Position numbers and translations under genes: made by a program. A stretch of 64,000 nucleotides of DNA from Flavobacterium ginsengisoli (GTDB lineage Bacteria > Bacteroidota > Bacteroidia > Flavobacteriales > Flavobacteriaceae). Position 1 is the first letter of the stretch, and every line of letters begins with the position of its first letter. The notes beneath the pieces were generated by a model. It was not told the origin of the DNA, searched no databases, and saw only the letters and a list, made by a program, of their open reading frames with translations. The stretch is taken from positions 682,001-746,000 of the forward strand of contig NZ_CP121110.1 of NCBI RefSeq assembly GCF_029625315.1, written 5' to 3'. Positions 49,370 to 59,914 of the stretch are shown in pieces.

Positions 49370-50683
49370 TTATTTTGCGTCTATCAGAGTAAGTGAAACT
49401 CTTCTGTTTAGAGGTCTATTCTCTACTGGAATATTTGGAACTAAAGGTTCGCTTTCACCTTTTGAAAATAAATGCATACGATTAGATTCAATTCCTTTAT
49501 TCTGTAAATAATCGGAAACTGCCTGAGCTCTTTTCATTCCAATTTCAAGATTGCGTTCTTCAGTTCCTATATCGCAAGTATATCCTGTAATATTAAGATC
49601 TGTATCTTTATTTGATTTTAGAATTTTAGCAATTTCGTCTAATCTTGTAGCCAATTCAGGCGTTACATTAGTGTTGCCAACTTCTTGGAAAGCAAGAGGT
49701 TTTTCAACATATGTGCGTTCAGTTGGTGTAAGTTCTTTTTTTGCTGGTGGAGCTTCAACAACTTTCTGCTGTACAGGAGCCGCTTCTTGAACAGGAGCTT
49801 CTGTCTTGGTCACGATTTCTTCTTTTGGCGGTACAGGTTCTGGTTTGTTTTTAGTTAGCATAAAACCTAATTTCAGTTGAATACCTGCAGAGAAGTAACG
49901 GCTTTCTTGAACAATTTTTCTATTGCCGCTTGTACCATTTGCCTGAATATTATCAATCCCGTTTGGACTGTAAGCAACTATATTAACATCTGGATTTTCT
50001 TTTGCCATTTCTGTTAAACCGTAATCTAGATATATGCCAGTATAAAGTTGCGTTTTTTCTTTTAGTTTGAAAGTAAGACCAGTTTCTACACTTAAAAGAA
50101 AAGAAGGATCTAAGTTTACTGTTGTTTTATCTTGCCAATTGGTTACTTTACCAAATCCGTGAGAAGGCAAATCATCAATCAAGAGATTTATGTCAGGATA
50201 ATAACCGCTCAATTGCAACTCAGATGCTGATGCTTTTGCTGTTTGTTTTCCTGGAAAAAGAATTTTTCCTCCAACTCCAAAATACAGTTGTGTCTGAGGC
50301 GCAATTGATGTTCTATATTGCATCATAAGTGGAACTGCAATAGAAATGAAGTGTTGATCTTCTTTATAGTTTGTCGGAGTAACTTGATACTCAAATGCAG
50401 AAGTTTGGTCATCGATTTCATAGGTTGAGATTGTAGTTCCGTTATGCAATTCAAAACTGTTCTGATTGTACATTGCATCAATTCCCGTCATTATTCCCCA
50501 GTGGCTGCTGAAGAAATAGGTGTAACCGACACCTATTCCTCCGCCAAATTTTAGTTTGCCATCTCCAAGAGTGCTATCATAAAGGATTCCTGATGGACCT
50601 CCATTAATCTTGACATTAATTTCCTGTGCTTTTATAGTGACAGTAAACAGTAGAAGTATGGCTATCGTGGTTTTAATTTTCAT
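49370..50683 (-). CDS. Outer-membrane beta-barrel protein with OmpA peptidoglycan-binding domain
   Basis: I choose ATG 50681-50683 (MKIKTTIAILLLFTVTIKAQE), which gives a normal signal peptide. The 437-residue protein has an OMP_b-brl-type barrel (residues about 22-285; GIGVGYTYFFSSHWGIMTG), a Pro/Glu/Ala linker (PEPVPPKEEIVTKTEAPVQ) and a C-terminal OmpA domain (TPELATRLDEIAKILKS, GYTCDIGTEERNLEIGMKRAQAV, ENRPLNRRVSL). The OmpA part ties the outer membrane to peptidoglycan. It lies 29 bases after the giant adhesin and is probably its partner in surface attachment, in the place where PorP/SprF proteins usually sit. Confidence 0.84.
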   Translation of the reverse strand: MKIKTTIAILLLFTVTIKAQEINVKINGGPSGILYDSTLGDGKLKFGGGIGVGYTYFFSSHWGIMTGIDAMYNQNSFELHNGTTISTYEIDDQTSAFEYQVTPTNYKEDQHFISIAVPLMMQYRTSIAPQTQLYFGVGGKILFPGKQTAKASASELQLSGYYPDINLLIDDLPSHGFGKVTNWQDKTTVNLDPSFLLSVETGLTFKLKEKTQLYTGIYLDYGLTEMAKENPDVNIVAYSPNGIDNIQANGTSGNRKIVQESRYFSAGIQLKLGFMLTKNKPEPVPPKEEIVTKTEAPVQEAAPVQQKVVEAPPAKKELTPTERTYVEKPLAFQEVGNTNVTPELATRLDEIAKILKSNKDTDLNITGYTCDIGTEERNLEIGMKRAQAVSDYLQNKGIESNRMHLFSKGESEPLVPNIPVENRPLNRRVSLTLIDAK

Positions 50684-50712
50684 CGCTTGTAATTTTAAAT
50701 TAAATCTCATTT

Positions 50713-53700
50713 TTATTTAACCAATAAGTTGATTGTTTTTAATTGACCATCAGCCAATTTAAGAACAACAATATATAGTGCAACTTGTGATGGAGCGGTT
50801 ATTTCATTTTTGGCTTTTACATTTGAAATAGTCTGCACTAATTTACCTGTAATGTCATAAATCACCACTTCAGATCCACTTAATTGAGAATCACTAAAAT
50901 CACATTCTAAAGTAAATTGAGCTCCCGGTTTAACTGGGTTTGGATAGATTTTTATCTTTTTGGTAAAAATTGTTCCAGTAGTCTCAATTGGACAAGATTT
51001 AATTGAATTTCCGTTTTTGTCTTTTGCAATTACATAATACGTACCGTTTAAAGGCAGAACCTCGCTATAATACTGACGTGTTGCACCAGAAACAGCTGTT
51101 CCGTTTTTATACCACTGCCAAGCCACAAAATTATTCGATTTGTTATCAAAGAATAGCACATTTGCCCATTGCTGTACAACGAGTCCAGATTGGCTTATTT
51201 CTATTGGTTTAACAACGGCTGTAGCTCCATTATGATTCTGATCTCCATTTTGCGTTGCAGTAATGGTTGAATTTCCTGAACCTGTAATATTTAAAGTTGA
51301 TCCAGAAATTGTTCCTAAAGCTGTATTTGCAATGGTATAAGAAATTGGTAATCCGCTATCTGCTGTTGCAGTTAAGGTTACGATATCAGAATCTAAACAT
51401 CCAAATTCTAAAGTTTGGTTCCAAGTGATAGTTTGGTTAGCTTTAGTAATTTCAAATTCTGCACCAGTAAACTCAATTATATAATCAGCACCAGCACTAA
51501 TTGATCCTAGCTTAATGTTATATTTTCCAACATTTTCGCCAGCATCTCTTGAAAGAAGACCTGTAAGTATTGAGTTTGTATCTCCGTTTGCAAAACCTAA
51601 AGCCGTGTAATTGAATACCGGATCGGCTGTACCATAAACTTTGGTATGTCCTGCTTCTGCATTTATAGTAAGCGTATATTTTTCTGTTGTAAAACTTACT
51701 TCATTTCCATAATTAACAAAACCGTTACTGTTTACAGCATAAGTTCTAACATAATAAGTTCTATTTCCTCTAAGACCTGATAAAGAGTTTGTAAATGTTC
51801 CTAATGCAGCAGTCACACTAATTTTAGTATCGGCTATAGTAGGAGAGGCATGTTGTGCATATACAAAACCAACTTCTGTTAAACATTCTCCCTTGTCAGT
51901 ATCTAATCCGTCAGAAGATGCAGTACCAGATAATGAAGCACCAGTTTGCGTTATTCCTGTAATAGTTGCAGTATTTAAATTAACTGGATTAGCTGGCTGA
52001 GTTATTTCGACAGTTATAGAAACGGAACAAGAATTAGCATCTGTAGCCGTTACCGTATAAATTCCTGCGAGCAAGGTCAGTTGCAGTTGCTTGCATTTCC
52101 TCCAGATGGAGACCAAGCATAAGAATAAGTGCCTGTACCGCCTGTTACGCTAACTGTAGCCGAGCCATTATTTCCGTTATGGCAAGATACTGCTACAGCA
52201 TTTGCTGTTAAGGTTAAAGCGTCTGGTTCTGTAATTGTTATGATATTTGTCGCAGAACATGAATTTTCGTCTGTAACAGTTACTGTATAAGTTCCTGCAC
52301 TAAGGCCAGTTGCAGTTGCTGTATTTCCTCCAGATGGAGACCAAGCATAAGAATAAGTGCCTGTACCGCCTGTTACACTAACTGTAGCCGATCCGTCGCT
52401 TCCGTTATGGCAAGATACCGATGCTGCATTTGTAGTTAAGGTTAAAGCGTCTGGTTCTGTAATTGTTATGGTATTTGTTATAGAGCATGAATTTTCATCT
52501 GTAATAGTTACTGTATAAGTTCCAGCTGTAAGACCAGTTGCTGTCGCAGCAGTTCCGCCAGAAGGCGCCCATAAATAGCTATAATTGCCTGTTCCGCCAG
52601 TTGCAACTACAGATGCAGTACCATTATTGCCTCCGTTACAAGAAACATTGGTATGTGAATCTGATGCAGAAAGTACAGATGGCTCTGAAATTATTACTGA
52701 TTCTGTTACTGAACATCCGTTTGCATCGGTCACAGTAACACTATAAGTATTTGGACTTAATCCTGTAGCTGTTGCCGCAGTTCCTCCAGATGGAGACCAA
52801 GAGTATGTATAAGTTCCAGTTCCTCCAGAAGGAGTTACAGTTGCTGTTCCATTATTTGCTTGATTGCATAAAACATCTGTTTTGGCTATTGTCGCTGTAA
52901 GAGCAGGCGGTTCATTAATGGTTACCATTGCTGTTGCAGAACAAGAATTAGCATCTGTAACAGTTACCGTATAAGTTCCTGCAGTAAGACCAGTTGCTGT
53001 TGTTGCATTTCCTCCAGATGGAGACCAAGCATAAGAATAAGTGCCTGTACCGCCTGCTACGCTAACTGTAGCCGATCCGTCGCTTCCGTTATAGCAAGAT
53101 ACCGCTACGGCATTTGGTGTTAAGGTTAAAGCATCTGGTTCTGTAATTGTTATGGTATTTGTTGTAGAGCATGAATTTTCATCTGTAACAGTTACTGTAT
53201 AAGTTCCAGCTGTAAGGCCAGTTGCTGTCGCAGCAGTTCCGCCAGAAGGCGCCCATAAATAGCTATAATTGCCTGTTCCTCCAGTTGCCACTACAGATGC
53301 AGTACCATTATTGCCTCCGTTACAAGAAACATTGGTATGCGAATCTGATGCAGAAAGTACAGATGGCTCTGAAATTATTACTGACTGTGTTACAAAACAT
53401 CCATTTGCATCGGTAACAGTAACAGAGTAAGTATTTGGACTTAGTCCTGTTGCTGTTGCGGCAGTTCCTCCCGATGGTGACCAAGAGTATGTATAAGTTC
53501 CAGTTCCTCCAGTAGGAATTACCGTTGCTGTTCCGTTATTTGCTTGATTACATAAAACATCTGTCTTGGCTATTGTTGCGCTAAGAATAGGCGGTTCATT
53601 AATGGTTACCGTTGCTGTTGCTTCACATAAGTTAGCATCTGTAACAGTAACAGTGTAGGTTCCTGCAGATAATCCGCTGGCAGTTGCATTAGTTCCTCCT

Positions 53701-56700
53701 GATGGTGACCAAGAATACGTATAAAGTCCAGTTCCTCCAGTTACATTTACTGTTGCAGATCCATTTGAACCTCCATTACAAGAAACATCTGTTTGAGATA
53801 TTGATGGAATAAGTGCATCAGGTTGTGTTATAGTGAAACTTTGTGTTTTTTCACAGTAGTTTGCATCAGTAACTGTTACGGTATAAGTTCCAGCAGAAAG
53901 CCCTGTTGCGGTTGCACCATTTCCTCCAGAAGGAGCCCAAGCATAGGTATAGGCGCCAGTTCCACCATTTGCGATTACAGAAGCAGATCCGTTTGCTCCG
54001 CTGTGACAGCTAACATTTGTTTGTGATGGATTTATATTAATTGCTGTAGGTTCAGTAATTGTAAAATTTTTGATAATAGAACATCCATTTGAAGAAGTGA
54101 TGGTCACGGAATAGTTTCCTGCACTAAGATTCACTGCTGTTTCAGTATTAGTGACAGAAGGCGACCAAACATAAGTAAATGGACCCGGAGCTCCAGATGG
54201 AGTTACAGAAGCGCTTCCAGTTGATGAGCCATTGCATAAAACATCGACTTGAGATGTAGTAGCAACAAGGGTGTTAGTTGTTCCAATTGTGAAGTTTCGC
54301 GTTAAAGTACATCCATTACCATCTGTTACTAAAACGCTGTGTGTTCCTGCGACTAATCCGATTGCTATTTGTGTCGTAGCTCCAGATGGTGACCATAGAT
54401 AACTATAAGGAAGAACACCGCCGCTTACATTTACAGACGCTTCCCCACCTGTTGAACAAGTTGCATTTACTTGAGAAGTTGTAGCGTTTAATGCATAAGT
54501 TGGCTCAGAGATATTGAAGGATTTTGTAATTGTGCAATTATTCTGATCTCTAATTGTACAAGTATAGGCACCTGCCATTAATCCAGTAGCGGTCGCCGCT
54601 GTTCCTCCCGAAGGAAGCCATTGATAAGTATAGTTACTACCAGTCCCACCAGATGCAATAACTGTTGCCGTACCTGTTGCAGAACCATTGCATAAAACAT
54701 CTGTTTGTGATTGTGTTGCCGTTAAGGCAAATGGTTGCTCAATATTATAGCTTTGTGTAGCCTGACAGTTATTTGCATCTGTAACTGTAATCGTGTAAGT
54801 ACCAGCTGTAAGACCAGTTGCTGTTGCGCCAGTTCCTCCAATAGGAGACCAAGAGTAAGTATATGTTCCGACTCCTCCAGTTACAGATGCCGTAGCAGTT
54901 CCGTTTGAGCCTCCATTGCAAGAAACATCGGTTTGGCTAGGAGTTATTGATAGAATAGACGGTTGAGATATAGTAAAGTTTCTAGTTGCTGTACAAGCAT
55001 TAGCGTCTGTTACTGTTACCGTATAAGTACCAGCAGAAAGACCTGTCGCTGTAGCGGTATTTTGAACAGGAGTTGTATTCCAAGAATAAGAATAAGTCCC
55101 ACTTCCTGTTCCTCCTGATGCTATAACCGTCGCTGTTCCATTACCGCCTCCATAACAAGAAGTATTGTTTATAGTGCCCTCTGCGGTTGTAAGTGCCGCT
55201 GCGGGCTCTGTAAGTATAAATTCTTGGGTAGTTTGGCAATCATTAGCATCAGTAACAGTTACGGTGTAAGTTCCAGCAGACTAGTCCTGTTGCTGTAGCC
55301 TCAGTTCCTCCAGAAGGAGCCCAAGAGTAAGTATAGTCTCCTCCTCCTCCCGCAGCAGTAACAGTTGCAGATCCAGTTGTAGATCCATGACATAAAATAT
55401 TTGTTTGGCCAGATGGTGTTGCAGTTAAAGCCTGTAATGGTTCTGTAATCGTAAATGAGTGGGTCGCTTGGCAATTATTAGCATCAGTAACGGTTGCGAT
55501 GTAAGTTCCGGCAGTTAGCCCTGTTGCTGTTGCAGTATTTCCTCCAGTTGGTGACCAAGAGTAAGTATAAGTTCCAATTCCAGTTCCTCCTGTTGCAGAA
55601 ACAGTTGCAGTTCCTGTAGCATATCCGTAGCATAAAATATTGGTTTGACCAGCTGAAGTTGCAATTACCTCTGTTGGCTGACCAACTACTATATTGCTTA
55701 CTGTTGCGGTGCAACCATTACCATCTGTAATCGTAACAGCATAAGTACCAGCACTAAGCCCAGTTCTGTCTTCAGTAGATGCGCCACCAACCCAGTTGAA
55801 AGTATAAGGTGGCTGACCTCCAGTTGGAGTAAGGTTAATGGTTCCATTTGATCCTCCAAAACAAGTAGTATTGGTTGGTATTGCAGTACCTCCAAGCGGA
55901 GAACTAGGCTGACTAACTGTAAAAGAAGACAATGTTCTTGAGCATAAATTAGAATCAGTTATTGTAACGGTGTACGTGCCTTCGATAAGTCCTGTTCGAT
56001 CTTCAGTAGTCGGCCCATCACTCCAAGAGTAGGTATAAGGACCAACACCACCGCTAGGAGTCAAGTTTATTGCTCCTGTATTTCCTCCATGGCAGGCAAT
56101 ATGAGTTACAGTTGCGTTCGCAGTAATTAAAGAAGATTGACCTACAGTAATGTTACTAATGTTTACTTGGCATGAATTAGAATCTGTAATAGTAACAGCA
56201 TAAGTACCGGCTGTAAGTCCTGTTCTATCTTCTGTTGTAGTTACTCCATCATTCCATAAGAAAGTATAGGGTCCAGTCCCTCCAGTTGGGGTAAGATTTA
56301 TGGCTCCAGTATTGCCTCCGTTGCAAGCTATATTGGTTACAACTGTTGATCCGCCAAGTGCTGCTGAAGGTTGGCCCACCACTATGTTGCTGATAGTCTG
56401 ACTGCAACCGTTAGAGTCGGTAATAGTAACAGAATAGGTGCCTGCTTGAAGTAACGTTCTATCTTGAGTTGTTATTCCGCCTCCCCAATTATAAGTGTAT
56501 GTTCCACTGCCTCCTATAGGTGTTAAGTCTATGGCTCCATTATTTCCTCCGTTACAAGAAACGTTGGTAAGACTGATTTGTCCTGAGACAGCAGGGTTTA
56601 CCGTTCCAGACAATGCCACATTTTTTGTTGTTATTCCCGTAGAAGAAATAGTTATATTTCCAGCTGGTGTTCCTGTAGCGGTTGCTGCTAGACGTACATA

Positions 56701-58023
56701 TATGGTTCTATTTATATTACCTGAAGAAGGTGTTAATGATAAATTAGTAAAGTAAGGTCCGCCAGAAGTTGTCGATATCTCATATCCTGCTGGAGATGAT
56801 AAATCTAGATTTGAAGTTAAGTGAGCAGCGTTCACTATAAAGCCTTCAAAAGGAGAGGCTGTACCAGTGCAAGTTGTAAATCCGCTTAAAGAGCTTACAT
56901 TAGTAGAAGCTCCAGGAGATTCTAATATTGTAACAGCCTGTGTTATAGAACACCCTCCTAATCCGTTTGGAGTGCTGTCAGTAATAGTTAATATGTAATT
57001 TCCTGGAGCACGTCCAGATGTTGTAGCACTAGTACCGCCGCTAGGAGACCAGGAATAAAAATAAGGTGTAACACCTCCAGATACAGTAACTGTTGCAGAA
57101 CCAGTGTTTAAGCCATAATCACTAGGTGTGTTAGCTGAAACAATAGAAGAAAGTGCTGTTGGAACTGTTAATGTAGCGACATTAGAATTTACAGATCCCG
57201 AACCTGTTGCCACACATCGATATTGGTAACCGTTCATACTTGACGTTGCTCCAGTAATAGATAGTGTTGCGCTACTTGTGCCAAAGTAAGTAGCGTTATC
57301 AGAAATATTTCCAAAGCCCCCACCAGTGTTAACTTGCCATTGATAACTTGTAGCATTAAGGGCATTAGCTGAAAAAGTAGTATTTGCCCCAGAACATATT
57401 GTCTTATTACTTGGGTTAGTGATAATTGATGGAGCTACAACACTGGTAAACGTAAAATTATCTATTGCAAAATAATCGTAGTTATTACTTAATTGAATCT
57501 CTAACTGATCTATAACTTCATTTGTATTATTAGAACCGCCTTCGGTTGCGAAGTTTACTTCTGTAAATCCATTTCCGGGCATATTATATCCTATATTTTC
57601 ACCAGTAGTAGTACGCACAACGGTAAATACAGTTGATCCAGCTAATTTTCCTCTGAAAGTTATACTTCCTGGCAGTCCATTAAAACTTGCGTTCGGAAAA
57701 ACTTCAGCAACTCCTGTTACATAAAGCCAAAGATTATTTACTTTAAAAGTACCAGATGCAGAAGTAATAGAGCCAGATTGTCCTAATACAACCTCTCCAG
57801 AAGGGTCAGCAACTTGTATAAAGCCTGGAGTTCCATTATAACCAAGACCACTCTGTGATGCCACCTTAAAGCCAAAATTGGAAGTAAGATTGAAGGTTTT
57901 TCCATTCGATGTAAAAGAAGGTAAATCTGGAGTTAAACTATCAAAAGTTTCAGTATATGTCTGCGCTGTCATATGCCCTAGGGCAAAAATGAGCAGGAAT
58001 ATTAATAGGTAAAGTTTTTTCAT
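50713..58023 (-). CDS. Giant T9SS-exported adhesin with about 20 SprB repeats, frameshifted
   Basis: One gene of roughly 2,430 codons is broken at 55276-55281 and at 52089-52094 and 52067-52072; each break restores GCAGC/GCTGC. The order is signal peptide (ALGHMTAQ), a beta-rich domain at about 25-200, an Ig-like domain at about 205-300, a variant SprB unit and another beta-sandwich, then about 20 SprB repeats of about 76 residues (core NVSCNGGNNG, YTYSWSPSGG, GLTAGTYTVTVTD), an MBG-type segment (GHTKVYGTADPVFNYTALG) and a type A sorting tail (IKIYPNPVKPGAQF to LLVK). SprB repeats occur in flavobacterial gliding and attachment adhesins. The region near 52100-53700 shows recent duplication. 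Confidence 0.87.
52310..53680 (-). repeat. 684-bp higher-order tandem repeat inside the adhesin gene
   Basis: Segments about 684 bases apart (for example 52538-52738 against 53222-53416) are nearly identical in DNA; 684 equals three 228-bp SprB units. The protein shows the same three-unit order twice (TDVLCNQANNG, HTNVSCNGGNN, then a NAV/NAA-type unit). The high identity at synonymous positions indicates recent duplication or gene conversion. Confidence 0.8.
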
Positions 58024-58114
58024 AATTTTCTGATATTTAATTATCTATTTAGTATCGTAACATTATCTTTTTAACTTATATTCAAACTTTAAAATATTTG
58101 GTAAAGTTTTTAAT

Positions 58115-59122
58115 ATGTATAAACAAGAACTCACGATTATTGTTAAATCTATCATAGCATCAAATACTGTAAACGAGCAGTTAGAAAGCGCTCAACAACT
58201 TTCACGTTTTTATAAAAAACTTATAAAGAATAGTCATCCAGATGACAATGAAATATTAGTAGATGGTGGTATTGCTTTATCTAGTTCTGGTGCAGCTGAT
58301 TGTGTTGATGATTATATTCGAACCGTATCTTTTATAAAAGGAATTTACAAAGCTATGACTAAGTTTTTGGATGATCCTTTAGAAAAGAAAATTAATATAG
58401 TATATGCAGGCTGTGGACCATATGCAACATTAATTCTGCCTTTATTACCATTGTTCGATAAAGGGAGGATTAGCGCTATTTTAATTGATATTAATGCTTC
58501 TTCATTAGAATCAGTGCAAAATCTTATACCAGTAATTGGCCTTGAGGAATATGATCTTCAAATGATAGAAGCTAATGCAATTACATATAAAATTCCAAAA
58601 GACTTTAATGTAGACTTAGCTGTTTCAGAAACCATGCATTACGCTTTAACGAGTGAACCTCAAGTTGCCATTAGCAGAAATATAATTAAACAATTATCTT
58701 CCCAGGCTATATTTATTCCCCAAGAAATTAGAATTGATTTAGCTTATACGTTTTTTAATTATGAACCATATCTTAGAGTAGGGCAAAACGAAGTAAAGGG
58801 CTACAAAGAATCGCAGCCCTATCCTTATAAGGTATTTGTAGATAGATTATTTACAATAAACAAAGAACATTTTAACAGAGAAAATCATAATTTAAAAATA
58901 GAAAGCGCTTTTTACATGTTGCCTACTATCTTTGAAAATCATCCTGATATCTGCCTTTTTACCGAAATTACAATATTTGAAGATGTCGAATTAAAGACAG
59001 GAGAGTCTTATATTACAAATCCGTATTGCCTTGTGTCTATGTATGGCATAAAAGATTGTTCAGAGATTAAATTAACATATGATTTTTGTGATATACCGAA
59101 ATGGTTCTATCATTTAAAATAA
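58115..59122 (+). CDS. PRMT-like SAM-dependent methyltransferase
   Basis: The 335-residue protein has a helical N-terminus, then a class I methyltransferase core: motif I as INIVYAGCGPYATLILPLLP (near 94-113), motif II acid loop as ILIDINASSLESVQ, and FNVDLAVSETMHYAL, which resembles the double-E type loop of protein arginine methyltransferases. The C-terminal 130 residues are beta-rich, like the PRMT barrel. No signal peptide, so cytoplasmic. It is transcribed divergently from the giant adhesin (91 bases apart) and converges on the collar-domain gene, suggesting a role in modifying one of them. The family call is from fold motifs and is moderately certain. Confidence 0.62.
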   Translation: MYKQELTIIVKSIIASNTVNEQLESAQQLSRFYKKLIKNSHPDDNEILVDGGIALSSSGAADCVDDYIRTVSFIKGIYKAMTKFLDDPLEKKINIVYAGCGPYATLILPLLPLFDKGRISAILIDINASSLESVQNLIPVIGLEEYDLQMIEANAITYKIPKDFNVDLAVSETMHYALTSEPQVAISRNIIKQLSSQAIFIPQEIRIDLAYTFFNYEPYLRVGQNEVKGYKESQPYPYKVFVDRLFTINKEHFNRENHNLKIESAFYMLPTIFENHPDICLFTEITIFEDVELKTGESYITNPYCLVSMYGIKDCSEIKLTYDFCDIPKWFYHLK

Positions 59123-59140
59123 TGATACTGTATTTTGGTT

Positions 59141-59701
59141 TTAATTTCTTGAAGGAAAAAGACCTGCAGTACAAATAATATAGTTTATAGCTAAATAAGG
59201 TTGCATATTATTTATCGGTATGTTACTACCAGTTGGAGCTGTTGTAACATTGCTGTTTAAATTTACATTAGGTGTCGCTGTTGCAAATCCTAATGTTGGT
59301 GTAAAGACTCTCGATACAAAAGAACCAGGGGTTGCAATTGAAGCACCATCTGCAGCAACAGAATTTGTCGAATTTCCACTGCTTACAGAAATTTTACCAG
59401 GTCCTGTATGCACGTGTGCTGGCAAATTAGATGTTAAAATACTTGTTGTTGGAGAACCTGCTACTTGACCAAGAGCATAGTAGTTTCCAAATCTATCTTG
59501 ACCTTGTCCAATAGGTACTACTCCTTGCAAGTTCGGTAAAGCAAAACTTGTAATGCCATCTCCACCATAAGTAGTGCCTAAAAGTGAAAACAAAGCACTA
59601 TTTTGTGCAATAGACAATAATTGCCCTGCACAATACATAAAGTTTCTTGGTGCGAAATTACCTGCGAAAATTTTGATTACTCCAAGGTATTCTTGTTCCA
59701 T
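59141..59701 (-). CDS. Phage tail-collar-domain protein (MdpB-like)
   Basis: The 186-residue protein begins YLGVIKIFAGNFAPRNFMYCAGQLLSI, followed by FSLLGTTYGGDGITSFALPNLQGVVPIGQG, the tail-collar signature shared by phage fibre tips and microcystin-dependent proteins. The rest is Ser/Thr/Asn-rich with NLPAHVHTG, ending in NMQPYLAINYIICTAGLFPSRN. No signal peptide is visible and no other phage gene is nearby, so it is not a prophage remnant. Stand-alone collar proteins are common in Bacteroidota; their role is unknown. Confidence 0.85.
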   Translation of the reverse strand: MEQEYLGVIKIFAGNFAPRNFMYCAGQLLSIAQNSALFSLLGTTYGGDGITSFALPNLQGVVPIGQGQDRFGNYYALGQVAGSPTTSILTSNLPAHVHTGPGKISVSSGNSTNSVAADGASIATPGSFVSRVFTPTLGFATATPNVNLNSNVTTAPTGSNIPINNMQPYLAINYIICTAGLFPSRN

Positions 59702-59874
59702 AATTTTTTAAGATTTAATAGTTAATGTTAGTTTTCGTAGTATTTTACTACAATGCTAAATTACTTTATAACAAAATCATGGATGCACGGGTTTATACGT
59801 GTTTTTAAGTAAAGTCTTATATTTTAACATATTACTATAAAAATATAGCAATATTTAAAATATTGTCTTAATAA

Positions 59875-59904
59875 AAAAGGCGATAAAATTAATTATCGCC
59901 TTTT
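59875..59904 (-). terminator. Terminator of the MscS-type gene
   Basis: A 12-bp stem (AAAAGGCGATAA at 59875-59886, complement at 59893-59904) with a 6-base loop leads into T residues on the minus strand. Confidence 0.9.
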
Positions 59905-59914
59905 CTGTTTTTTA

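Noticed and set aside
52538-53416. Two plus-strand frames of about 65 codons with near-identical translations
   Set aside because: They are antisense shadows of the duplicated adhesin repeats; the composition is not protein-like.
52080-55700. Regular repeats as a possible CRISPR array or satellite
   Set aside because: The unit is about 228 bases, coding, and matches SprB domains; there are no unique spacers of CRISPR size.
59141-59701. Tail-collar protein as evidence for a prophage
   Set aside because: No integrase, capsid, terminase, portal or lysis genes are nearby; stand-alone collar proteins are common in this phylum.
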